A program made the position numbers and the translations under genes. A DNA stretch of 41,930 bases from Oscillospiraceae bacterium (GTDB lineage Bacteria; Bacillota; Clostridia; Oscillospirales; Oscillospiraceae), in contig JAFUGY010000001.1 in assembly GCA_017469115.1 (NCBI GenBank), positions 1 through 41,930 of the forward strand. The letters are read 5' to 3'. The notes under the pieces were generated by a model. It did no database searches. It was not told where the DNA came from and saw only the letters and a list, made by a program, of their open reading frames with translations. Positions 23,659 to 32,075 of this stretch are shown here, piece by piece (the stretch's first letter is position 1; each line of letters opens with the position of its first letter).

Positions 23659-23711
23659 GTCAAGAATAATTGCATCCTACCATAGATTAGAAAGGAATGT
23701 CAAGAATTATT
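23659..23711 (-). promoter_or_regulatory. Promoter of ugd-like/epimerase unit with two operator-like repeats
   Basis: On the minus strand TTGACA (23698-23703) and TAGGAT (23674-23679) are 18 bases apart. On the plus strand GTCAAGAATAATT (23659-23671) and GTCAAGAATTATT (23699-23711) are near-identical, 40 bases apart. One covers the -35 box and the other lies just past the -10 box, as expected for a repressor such as the gene's own HTH domain. Confidence 0.6.
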
Positions 23712-24018
23712 CATAACTATACCGATTTTCCCGAAATTTCCCCACAAATTAAATAGAAAATGTCGTTTAAATCGACGCTTTCACACACTGTCACAAAAGA
23801 GTCAATAAGCGGGAAAAACGCAGTTATCCACTTGAAAAGGCAGCTGTAAGATGGTACAATATTATTGGGTTAGTATACCAGAGCGCGGCGGGAATATCGA
23901 TCATAACCCGACAAAGCCGGAAACGTCGCCTTTTGACGGATCAGGTTTTATCGATGCGGAACAGACAGCAGGGAGTTTCATACAAACAGAACTACGAGAG
24001 GAAACCGGGTTAATAACT
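23712..24018 (+). promoter_or_regulatory. Promoter and leader of the phosphoesterase gene
   Basis: TTGAAA (23832-23837) and TACAAT (23855-23860) are 17 bases apart. Transcription would start near 23868, leaving a leader of about 150 bases before the ATG at 24019. An in-frame ATG at 23851 lies inside this promoter. The leader has no structure that I can assign to a known riboswitch. The 23712-23831 part is A/T-rich with a GTCG/CGAC palindrome (about 23763-23777) and nothing else notable. Confidence 0.5.
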
Positions 24019-24927
24019 ATGACAAGTAAAACCACAACGGAACCGAAGAAGACAGAAAAGAAAAAACACGGAATTCTGAGAGCTTTCCTTCATATTTTGA
24101 CCTTTTTGCTCGCATTGACAATGATCATTGGTACTGCTGTTTTCCTTTATGCACGGTATACGAAAACGCATTATGAAATCAGGTTCTATCAGGAAACATC
24201 CAAAAAAGTCAGTGCCAATATCCGAATCGCGGTCATCTCCGATATTCACAACCGGGAATACGGAGAAAACAATGAAACCCTGATTTCTGATCTTCGTGCC
24301 CTGAAGCCTGATCTTGTCCTATTTCCAGGTGATATGGTGATCCGGGACCAGGATGATTATCAGCCCGTGCTGAATCTTGTGTCTGCATCAGCCGAAATTG
24401 CGCCTTGCTACGGAGTTCTGGGTAATCACGAGAGCGAACGTATCTATTACGATAATGACAAGGATCTGCCCAAGGCGTTTGAAAAAGCAGGGCTGAAGCT
24501 GCTGCGCAATTCGCAGGAAGAGATCCGGATCGGTGAGGATACCGTTCAACTGATTGGGGTGGAAGGTACGGCTTACGGATTTGAAGAATACGGCGGGAGG
24601 GATTTTATGGAGAAAAGGAAGGTCAATCCGTCCGCTTTCTGCATTTTTATGGCCCATATCCCAACCCTTTTCGAGCCGCAGCTGTCCGGATACGATTTTG
24701 ATCTGGGAATTGCCGGACACGTGCACGGCGGAATTGTGGTTCTTCCTTTCATAGGCGGATTGTATACGGATGAAGAAGGTTTTTTCCCAAAATTCACCGC
24801 AGGAAAATATATTATGGACAAGCAGCAAACCCTGATCATCAGTGCGGGGCTCGGTGATTCCAAACCTTTTCCCCCGAGGGTCAACAACACTCCTGAACTG
24901 ATTGTAATCGATATCAACCGATATTGA
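24019..24927 (+). CDS. Membrane-anchored calcineurin-like metallophosphoesterase
   Basis: The 302-residue protein (from this start) has one N-terminal membrane segment (about residues 25-47) and an outward metallophosphoesterase domain of the YkuE/YaeI type. It shows the five metal-site motifs: ISDIHNREYG, FPGDMV, LGNHES, MAHIP and GHVHGG. Relatives act on phosphate esters or lipid A-like substrates, and the target here is unknown. ATG at 24019 is chosen because the extra N-terminal residues from the ATG at 23851 look unlike the family and that ATG sits in a likely promoter. The ribosome site at 24019 is weak, so this is not certain. It leads into the polysaccharide cluster and could act on a lipid-linked intermediate. 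Confidence 0.85.
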   Translation: MTSKTTTEPKKTEKKKHGILRAFLHILTFLLALTMIIGTAVFLYARYTKTHYEIRFYQETSKKVSANIRIAVISDIHNREYGENNETLISDLRALKPDLVLFPGDMVIRDQDDYQPVLNLVSASAEIAPCYGVLGNHESERIYYDNDKDLPKAFEKAGLKLLRNSQEEIRIGEDTVQLIGVEGTAYGFEEYGGRDFMEKRKVNPSAFCIFMAHIPTLFEPQLSGYDFDLGIAGHVHGGIVVLPFIGGLYTDEEGFFPKFTAGKYIMDKQQTLIISAGLGDSKPFPPRVNNTPELIVIDINRY

Positions 24928-25023
24928 GCCGGGTTGCAACTGCCACAAGGAAAGATAAGCGGAGAGAGAAGCTGTGATAATCGTTGAGGGGAGGCTTCAA
25001 AGGCATGAAGGAGAAGAAAGGCA

Positions 25024-26370
25024 ATGAATGAAAATAACAAATTGAGGACAGGTGGAGACATGGGTTCATCCGGCATCCTGGACAAAGGATGGAGCAGCCT
25101 GCGAAATACTTTTGGGGTATTCTGGAAGCGGAGGTTCCTTGTCTTCGTTTTCTTCCTGATTATTTCTCTTGGCTTGTGCGGATTTCAGTATTATAGAAGT
25201 CTTCACACCGCCAGTACCATTTTGTCGCTGGACTATGAGGAGGCTTCGAAAGGCCTGACACCCAACCGAACCCGATTTAACATTTTTGAAATCCGAAGCG
25301 GTGAGGTTATGGAGCGGTTGATTGAATATGCCGGTCTGGAAGGACAGATAACCCCGGATGAGCTGAGCAAATGTGTCAGTGTACGGGCAACGCACGACAA
25401 AAGCATTAACGGCAATGTGAATTATATCAGCACTTCATTTGTTATCAGGTTTACGAATAATGGCGAAGTTGCCGGAAGGACTGCGGAAGGCATGCTTTCA
25501 CTCCTCTGCAAAGCGTATCGTGAATACTTTGTAGAGCACTATGGATTCAACCACTCCATTCTCTCTTTTGATATCAGTGACCTGAAATTCAATGATGAGT
25601 ATCTGATGGCAGTTGACCTGCTGGAGCTCAAATGCAGCCAGCTGGAAAATTATGTGCATCTTCGCAGCCGGGAAAGCAAAAACTATCAGGATCCGGATAC
25701 CGGAATTACTTTTTCAGCTCTGGAACAGCAGGCAAAAAACTATTATGCCTATGACCTTGCCCGGCTGCGTTCTTATATTATTGAAAACGGGATCGCAAGT
25801 GACAGGGCAGAACTGAACAGCGTTCTGGATTATAAAATACGTATGGATCGCCTGATGCACAACAAGCTGATGGCCGCATATGATGAAGACAATAAGGGGA
25901 TCCAGATGTATGACGCGGCCATGAGCGCTGCAGTCATGATTCCCAGCCAAGACCAGACAATGAACTATTATATGGCCAGAACCAAAACCGGGATGGACGA
26001 TATGGCCATTCACGCTGACGGACAACTTGCAGGGGCAGCGGAAAAAATGGAACAGATTGAGTATAACACGTATTTGGCAGAAAAACTGGAAGCAGGCGAT
26101 TCTGACCCGATGAAGACAGAGAAGGCCAACGCCATGATCCAAGAGATGGAAACGTCGCTGAAGAAGCTCGCATCGGATATCCAGACAGTGGACAGTGCAT
26201 ATACGAATACAAAAGCCCGTAATTATATCGGATTCAGCGAGCATGATGAGGGTTTTGCAGATCAGATTGGGCTTGTTTATTCACTTCTTTGTGCGGTGCT
26301 GATTCTTGCTGCAGTGTTCACCTGTGTGTTTCTGCGCATATTTCTTTCAGACAAGGAGAAAGAAGTATGA
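25024..26370 (+). CDS. Wzz-like polysaccharide chain-length/export protein 1
   Basis: The 448-residue protein has a membrane segment near residues 38-58 and another near 415-438, with a long, mostly helical outer domain between. This is the layout of Wzz/polysaccharide co-polymerases. The stretch after the first segment (ASTILSLDYEEASKGLTPN, FEIRSGEVMERLI) resembles the Wzz domain and is repeated in similar form in the next protein. No cytoplasmic kinase domain is attached, and no separate tyrosine kinase gene is seen. Its stop overlaps the next ATG, so the two proteins are probably made together and may form a mixed complex. Confidence 0.75.
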   Translation: MNENNKLRTGGDMGSSGILDKGWSSLRNTFGVFWKRRFLVFVFFLIISLGLCGFQYYRSLHTASTILSLDYEEASKGLTPNRTRFNIFEIRSGEVMERLIEYAGLEGQITPDELSKCVSVRATHDKSINGNVNYISTSFVIRFTNNGEVAGRTAEGMLSLLCKAYREYFVEHYGFNHSILSFDISDLKFNDEYLMAVDLLELKCSQLENYVHLRSRESKNYQDPDTGITFSALEQQAKNYYAYDLARLRSYIIENGIASDRAELNSVLDYKIRMDRLMHNKLMAAYDEDNKGIQMYDAAMSAAVMIPSQDQTMNYYMARTKTGMDDMAIHADGQLAGAAEKMEQIEYNTYLAEKLEAGDSDPMKTEKANAMIQEMETSLKKLASDIQTVDSAYTNTKARNYIGFSEHDEGFADQIGLVYSLLCAVLILAAVFTCVFLRIFLSDKEKEV

Positions 26371-28268
26371 GGAAATTCAGTATTCTGCGTTATCTGGAGC
26401 AATTCAGCCTGTTGATCTTTCTTTTGGCCGTCATTGGTTCTCTGACAGTTTATTTCTACGGAAAATCTCAGCAGCACTATGTTGCTTCGACGGTGATTCA
26501 ATACACCAACGACGGAGCCAAAGAGGGCTATACGCCGGATGGGAGCCCGTTGAAAGTAGAGGAAATCTATTCTTCTACTGTAATTGATGCTGCCCTTACG
26601 GACCTGGGATACCAGTCCAATATCGACTCTATTCGCTCAAACTGTTATGTTGAAGAAGTCATTCCGGAAGCACAGCAGAAGTTGAATGAAGCACTTCTGG
26701 AAATGGGCGAGGATCCATCTTATCTTACGGATACATATCGGGTGTATTACATCGGGGACGAAGATACCGGAGAGGATTATGCCTGGAATGTGCTGGATAC
26801 AATTATCAAAAACTATTATGAATTTTATGCCGAAAAATATGTGGAGGAACAGCTGCAGAACAACGGCGTTTCTGTACTGACCAAGGGAAATTACGATTAT
26901 TTGGAAAGCGCGCAGGTGCTGGAGAATTCCGTTTCGGAAATGCTGGATTATTTATTGGACAAAAGAGCCTCCCACCCGTATTTCCGGTCGGTGGAAACAG
27001 GGTATACCTACGACGATTTGTACCGGATCTACAACCATTTATACAATTACGAGATTCCAAGCCTTTATGCTGCGATCCTGACCGATGCGGAAACAAACGA
27101 CATTGATTTGATGATGAGCCAGCTGACAAAAGACTGTGAGGATATGCAGCTGTATATCGAAAACCGGGAGGAACGTGCCAATTCTCTGAAAACGCTTATC
27201 GACAATTTCAGTAAACGCAGCAAGGAGATGATGGATTATCATTATCACATCTCTTACAACTGGAATAACGGAACGGAATATATCCTGAAGGATGTTCAGA
27301 ACGGAAGCGAAAACAATAATAAAGAAACAACATATGATGGACTCATTCGGGAATATGTGAATCTGAATATTGATATCCATCAAAAAACAATCGAGAAGGA
27401 ACACAAGGAATATCTGCTGTCCGTATTCGAAAACGCTCTCCTTACAGAGGAAGAGAAAACCTTCAGCCCCAAAGAGATCCGGGATAAAATCGATCACTGT
27501 GTAAATCTGGCGACGGAATACTATCAGTATGTAGAAAAAACGGGGCATGAGCTGAATCGTCATTTGAGCGCGAATTATTTGACGATGATCAGCAGCATCA
27601 ACGTTCAGCCGGCTGTGAATATCAAGTTATATGTTGCGATTGCAATAGTGTTGTTTATACTGGTGGGTTGTATCGGAGCAGTATTGTTTGGGAGAGCAAT
27701 TGATTTCATTGACTATTTCCGGTATGTGGACAAAACGGTCCAGCTGCCGAATCGAACCGGTTGCGACGCGTATATCGGCGGATGGGCAGACAGGCTTCTT
27801 GACGATAATTTCTCCTGCCTGGCCTTGAAGATGGAGTCTCTGAGCAGCCTGTCAAGTGAATACGGACGCGCAACCGGTGACGAGGTGCTGAAGGACTTCG
27901 CCATGATCCTCAAGAGCTTCGGCGACTTGTATGGGTTTATAGGGTATAACGGCAGCGGTGTTTTCTACGCTTTCTTCCCAGGCTGTTCACCTGAAAAATT
28001 AGATGTGATTCTGGAGGCAATCGTACGTCAGATCGCGCAATACAACAAATCGAATCCAGAATACAGGATTGACTATACTTATGGAAGAGCCGTTTCGAGC
28101 CAGGATAACGTCTTTGAAATCAGAGAGCTGCTTCGGCTTGCCATGCAAAGAATGCGTTCAGGGAAACCTTTCCTTGCGTCAGAGCATGTTTCCGGCGCAT
28201 CTGGGGCAAAGGATGCGCAGGATCGCAAAGAGATAATGATCGCGGAGATAGCCAGTGACAGACAGTAA
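26367..28268 (+). CDS. Wzz-like protein fused to a degenerate GGDEF domain
   Basis: The 633-residue protein has membrane segments at about 14-32 and 417-440, with a Wzz-like outer region between. After the second segment it has a cytoplasmic domain of about 170 residues that matches the GGDEF fold: VDKTVQLPNRTGCDAYI (usual DxLTxLPNR), YGRATGDEVLKDFAMIL (usual YGHxxGDxxL), then GYNGSGVFYAFFPG where RxGGDEF should be (around residue 528). The catalytic Asp/Glu are replaced, so cyclic-di-GMP synthesis is unlikely; the domain may bind nucleotide or act as a scaffold. The fusion suggests polymer length or export is tuned by a nucleotide signal. It overlaps both neighbours. Confidence 0.85.
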   Translation: MRKFSILRYLEQFSLLIFLLAVIGSLTVYFYGKSQQHYVASTVIQYTNDGAKEGYTPDGSPLKVEEIYSSTVIDAALTDLGYQSNIDSIRSNCYVEEVIPEAQQKLNEALLEMGEDPSYLTDTYRVYYIGDEDTGEDYAWNVLDTIIKNYYEFYAEKYVEEQLQNNGVSVLTKGNYDYLESAQVLENSVSEMLDYLLDKRASHPYFRSVETGYTYDDLYRIYNHLYNYEIPSLYAAILTDAETNDIDLMMSQLTKDCEDMQLYIENREERANSLKTLIDNFSKRSKEMMDYHYHISYNWNNGTEYILKDVQNGSENNNKETTYDGLIREYVNLNIDIHQKTIEKEHKEYLLSVFENALLTEEEKTFSPKEIRDKIDHCVNLATEYYQYVEKTGHELNRHLSANYLTMISSINVQPAVNIKLYVAIAIVLFILVGCIGAVLFGRAIDFIDYFRYVDKTVQLPNRTGCDAYIGGWADRLLDDNFSCLALKMESLSSLSSEYGRATGDEVLKDFAMILKSFGDLYGFIGYNGSGVFYAFFPGCSPEKLDVILEAIVRQIAQYNKSNPEYRIDYTYGRAVSSQDNVFEIRELLRLAMQRMRSGKPFLASEHVSGASGAKDAQDRKEIMIAEIASDRQ

Positions 28269-29634
28269 ATTTCTGAGAATGAATGCGGATAGTGAGAGGT
28301 TGCAAAACTCGAAAAAAGAATGCCCGGCGTTTGTAGCATTTCTTGCTGTTGTCTGCACCGTTCTTGCCGGTCTCGGAGACTGGAAGGTTCTTAATAATGC
28401 TTTCGGAGGTCTGCCTAAAGTCGTCGTGCTTGGGACAATTCTCTGTGCTTTTCTGAACTTTCTTATAGCTGCTGATTTCGTACAGCTCAAAAAGGCAATG
28501 GGCTATTTTCCCGTATTTTTGGTCCTGATAGCAGTTTATTCCCTGGTCACCATGTACATCTGGATCACGGATTTCTCAAAGGTAGCATCCATCAGCAGGG
28601 CAGGGCAGAAGATCCTGTTTCAAACAATCACGATCATTTATGCCGTCTTCATGTGCTATTTATTTGAGGACAGAGCGATCAATTACTTGTTTTTCAGTAT
28701 GTGCGCCACAAATACTGCCATTATGCTTCTGGAAATGCCGAAATATGGGCTCATTGCGAGCATTTCATCCGTTGTGACATGCATTGTTACCTTCGGAGAG
28801 GCAGAAGGGTTTGTGCGCGCATTGGAAATCCATGACATTACATTCCTGTTTGGGCAATTCTGTATCTACTATATGATGTTCGCACCGAAGAGAACGACAT
28901 CGGAAAAGAGGCTACGCCGCTGGGGCATAGTCCTCTCCCTCTTTTTCCTGCTGGTGGGGCTGAAGCGCAGCACTCTGCCGGCTGTACTTCTCGTGTGTAT
29001 ATATGTAAAATTCCTCCGTATAACCGGGAAACCAAGGAAGTTTATTCTGGTGACGGGGATCACACTGTTCCTGTTTTTTTATCTCTATCTCTATTTGACA
29101 CGGTCCGGCATCCTGGTGGCGTTTCTGGAATCGCATGGGATCGACATGATGGGCCGCGACGTGCTGTGGAGCTTGCCCAATGATTACTATGAGCTTTCCC
29201 CGCTCTGGAAAGGGCTGGGCTTTGAAGCAGTAACCGATCTGGTGAACAAATGGTATCACGAAGGCCTCATCAATCGAGCTTATCCGCTGCATAATGATAT
29301 TTTAAAGATCTTTATTGAGCTTGGTGCATTGGGATTTACTCTTTGGGCAGGAATCAATTATATTCTGTATCCTGCTTACTGGATGACGCGGCATGATACG
29401 GATACTGGCATGCTGTATATGGCAATATTGTGCTATATGACGGTGACCTATCTGACAGACAACACTGCGTTTTACTTCTGGAGTTGCATCGGGCTGAGGC
29501 TGATTCCCATGAGTTACAGTTACCGGATCAGCAAAACCGGTAAGCCGATGCAGTGGAAAGCGCCGACGCCAAAGGAACTGGCCGATGAGATCTGGCTTAT
29601 TGAAAGGGGAGGAAAAGTCGGGAATGCGGAATAA
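28255..29634 (+). CDS. Wzy-like polysaccharide polymerase
   Basis: The 459-residue integral membrane protein has about ten hydrophobic segments and a larger outer loop near residues 300-350 (GRDVLWSLPNDYYELSPLWKGLGFE, cited by the parts GRDVLW and WKGLGFE; then LHNDILKIFIELG). The HND...ELG segment is typical of O-antigen ligase/polymerase proteins. It should join repeat units outside the membrane. GTG at 28255 is preferred because GGAG lies 7 bases upstream; an in-frame ATG at 28279 is the alternative. It overlaps the genes on both sides. Confidence 0.8.
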   Translation: MTDSKFLRMNADSERLQNSKKECPAFVAFLAVVCTVLAGLGDWKVLNNAFGGLPKVVVLGTILCAFLNFLIAADFVQLKKAMGYFPVFLVLIAVYSLVTMYIWITDFSKVASISRAGQKILFQTITIIYAVFMCYLFEDRAINYLFFSMCATNTAIMLLEMPKYGLIASISSVVTCIVTFGEAEGFVRALEIHDITFLFGQFCIYYMMFAPKRTTSEKRLRRWGIVLSLFFLLVGLKRSTLPAVLLVCIYVKFLRITGKPRKFILVTGITLFLFFYLYLYLTRSGILVAFLESHGIDMMGRDVLWSLPNDYYELSPLWKGLGFEAVTDLVNKWYHEGLINRAYPLHNDILKIFIELGALGFTLWAGINYILYPAYWMTRHDTDTGMLYMAILCYMTVTYLTDNTAFYFWSCIGLRLIPMSYSYRISKTGKPMQWKAPTPKELADEIWLIERGGKVGNAE

Positions 29635-30811
29635 GCTAAAGCGGATGCCGGTTTATCTGAAAAATGTGTTTCTTCTTCTTGTGCTTTGGCCTGTTGCTGC
29701 AGTCCTCAGAAAAACAAACAAGGCATACCGTCATCTCTGGCTGGTGATGGAACGGGGGTTTGATGCCAGGGATAATGCGTACTGGTTTTTTCGTTACCTA
29801 CGGGAATGTCAGCCCCAGATCAATGCGTGCTATGTGATCGACAAATCAAGCCCGGACTATGGCAGAGTTGCGCAGCTTGGCGAGACTGTTGCGTGGAGAT
29901 CAATTCGGCACTATCTGATGTATCTGGCAGCTGACATGCTGATCAGCACCCATTTACAGCCCGGGGCCCCCGATCTTATGGCTTATTATCATCTGCGTCA
30001 AATTGGGATTCATCCAAGAGGACGGGAGATTTTTCTACAGCATGGGATTATCAAGGACGAAATGCAATGGATGAGGTATCCCAACCTGAAGGTCGATTTC
30101 TTTGCCAGCGGCGGAAAAATGGAATATGATTACCTTGTTTCGGAATTTGGATTTCCGGAAGGAGTTATTCAGTATACAGGATTATGCCGTTTTGATAATC
30201 TTATCCGGAGAAACAATCCTTCCAATGAGATCCTTGTAATGCCGACGTGGCGTGGCTGGAAATATCCCCAGGGGGAGCACTTTTACGAGACGGCTTTTTA
30301 TCGGCAGTTTCAGTCCATGTTGGAGAATCCTCGCCTGCTCAGCCTCCTTGAGGAGTATGATCTCAAACTGATTTTTTATCCTCACATTGAACTGCAAAAA
30401 GAGCTGGATAAGTTCAGATCACCGTCGGAGCGAATTATTCTTGCAAGCTGGCGGGATTACGATGTTCAGAGCCTGCTGATGCGCTGCAACCTGCTGATAA
30501 CGGATTATTCCAGCGTGTTTTTTGATGTCGGGTATATGGAAAAACCGGTGATCTATTACCAATTTGATGTGGAGGAGTTCCTGAAATACCATTATCAGAA
30601 AGGCTATTTCTCCTATGAGAAACACGGTTTCGGCCCTGTTGTCAAAACAGAGGAAGCACTGGTGAACGCCGTATATGATTGTGTTGGGAACGATTTCCAA
30701 ATGCAGAAGAAGTATCAAGACCGTCTGGAGGCTTTTTACCCGGTTCGGGATGAACTGAACTGCGAGCGCACTTATCAGATTCTCCGCCGAATGGGAAGAG
30801 AAAATGGGTGA
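29624..30811 (+). CDS. TagB/TagF-like CDP-glycerol glycerophosphotransferase family protein
   Basis: The 395-residue protein matches the CDP-glycerol:poly(glycerophosphate) glycerophosphotransferase family: FLQHGIIKD, MPTWRGWKYP, FYPHIELQ and the C-terminal LLITDYSSVFFDVGYMEKP. Members transfer glycerol- or ribitol-phosphate to teichoic acids or polysaccharides. An N-terminal hydrophobic stretch (about 10-28) suggests membrane contact. ATG at 29624 is chosen because GGGGAGG lies about 11 bases upstream, while an earlier ATG at 29585 has none. The cluster may therefore make a polymer with phosphoglycerol substituents; no tagD-like gene is seen nearby. Confidence 0.88.
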   Translation: MRNKLKRMPVYLKNVFLLLVLWPVAAVLRKTNKAYRHLWLVMERGFDARDNAYWFFRYLRECQPQINACYVIDKSSPDYGRVAQLGETVAWRSIRHYLMYLAADMLISTHLQPGAPDLMAYYHLRQIGIHPRGREIFLQHGIIKDEMQWMRYPNLKVDFFASGGKMEYDYLVSEFGFPEGVIQYTGLCRFDNLIRRNNPSNEILVMPTWRGWKYPQGEHFYETAFYRQFQSMLENPRLLSLLEEYDLKLIFYPHIELQKELDKFRSPSERIILASWRDYDVQSLLMRCNLLITDYSSVFFDVGYMEKPVIYYQFDVEEFLKYHYQKGYFSYEKHGFGPVVKTEEALVNAVYDCVGNDFQMQKKYQDRLEAFYPVRDELNCERTYQILRRMGRENG

Positions 30812-30889
30812 AACACAGAGGCAGAAGAATCATCTCGTGTCCGTGATACAGCACCGTGATCAAAAGAGAAACAGGAGGAATTGAAAAAG

Positions 30890-32026
30890 ATGCTTCGTGT
30901 GCTGCATTCCGTCAGCAATATGGCGCGTGCAGGAATCGAAACCATGCTGATGAACTATTACCGGGAGATTGACCGGAGCCGGATCCAGTTTGACTTTCTG
31001 GCGAACAAACCGGTGCCGGGGGAATATGACGAGGAGATACGCAGCATGGGAGGACGGGTTTTTGTCAGCCCGGGCCTCAATCCGTTGTATTATCCCCGAT
31101 ACAGGCAGTATATGGCAAATCTGCTGCATGACAATCCTGATATCAAAATTATCCATGCCCATAACGAGGCGATGGGATATTATGCTCTCCAGAGTGCCAA
31201 AAACGCCGGGATTAAGGTTCGGATCGCGCATGCACATAACACGCAAATCATTCGGGATTACAAGTATCCCCTGAAGCTGATTTGCAAGCAACTTCTTCCT
31301 GGCGCAGCAACAGATTATTGGAGCTGCGGTAGGGATGCGGGAATTTACTATTACGGAGAAGAGCGGTGGAATGCGTCCGGCTTTATCATGCGAAACGCAA
31401 TAGATGTGTCAAAATTTGCATTCCGGCCGGAAGTCCGCGAGAGATTACGGCAGGACTATGGTTTGGGAAATTGTTTTGTAGTCGGCCATGTAGGCAGGTT
31501 TAATATGCAGAAAAATCACAGCCGTCTGCTGGATGTTTTTTCGGAAATCGTAACTGCCGTTCCCAATAGCCGCCTTGTTCTGATTGGCGTGGGTGAGCTG
31601 GAGCAGGTCGTGAAAGAAAAAGCCCAGTCCATGGGGATTCAGGATAAGACGCTCTTCCTGGGGCAGATGGCTGACGTCAGCGAATGGTATCAGGGGATGG
31701 ATTGCTTCGTGATGCCTTCGCTGTTTGAGGGGCTTCCGGTGGTTGGTATCGAGGCACAGGCAGCCGGATTACAATGCTTCTTCTCTGACCGGGTCACGGA
31801 TGAGATTTTACTTTCGCCGGGAGCGCGCAGAATACCCCTCCAGGCGGAGAATGCGGAATGGGCCAGAGAGATTATAACAGCAAGGCAGTCAGAAACAGAT
31901 CGGACTTTGGGGATGAGCATTGTCCGTGAGGCCGGGTATGATATTTACGAGGAAGCGCGTAAACTGCAGGAGATCTATCTGGAGATGGCAGACCATGCAT
32001 ATTTTGGGTCACATCGATTGGCTTGA
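30890..32026 (+). CDS. GT4-family glycosyltransferase
   Basis: The 378-residue GT-B-fold glycosyltransferase resembles EpsF-like enzymes. Visible parts are VLHSVSNMARAGIETMLMNYYR at the N-terminus (key part ARAGIETM), HAHNEAMGYYAL, HVGRFNMQKNH and the C-terminal PSLFEGLPVVGIEAQAAG, which holds the donor-binding E-x7-E element. It adds one sugar to the lipid-linked repeat unit; the sugar cannot be told. ATG at 30890 has AGGAGG at an 11-base spacing, whereas a TTG at 30881 is too close to it. Confidence 0.9.
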   Translation: MLRVLHSVSNMARAGIETMLMNYYREIDRSRIQFDFLANKPVPGEYDEEIRSMGGRVFVSPGLNPLYYPRYRQYMANLLHDNPDIKIIHAHNEAMGYYALQSAKNAGIKVRIAHAHNTQIIRDYKYPLKLICKQLLPGAATDYWSCGRDAGIYYYGEERWNASGFIMRNAIDVSKFAFRPEVRERLRQDYGLGNCFVVGHVGRFNMQKNHSRLLDVFSEIVTAVPNSRLVLIGVGELEQVVKEKAQSMGIQDKTLFLGQMADVSEWYQGMDCFVMPSLFEGLPVVGIEAQAAGLQCFFSDRVTDEILLSPGARRIPLQAENAEWAREIITARQSETDRTLGMSIVREAGYDIYEEARKLQEIYLEMADHAYFGSHRLA

Positions 32027-32075
32027 TGGGCGGAAGTCGGACGGATTGATTGCCCATCTATTATGAAAGGACGGA

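Noticed and set aside
23868-24018. A cyclic-di-GMP riboswitch in the phosphoesterase leader
   Set aside because: A CAAAGCCGGAAACG stretch looked suggestive, but the conserved GEMM core and its second stem are missing.
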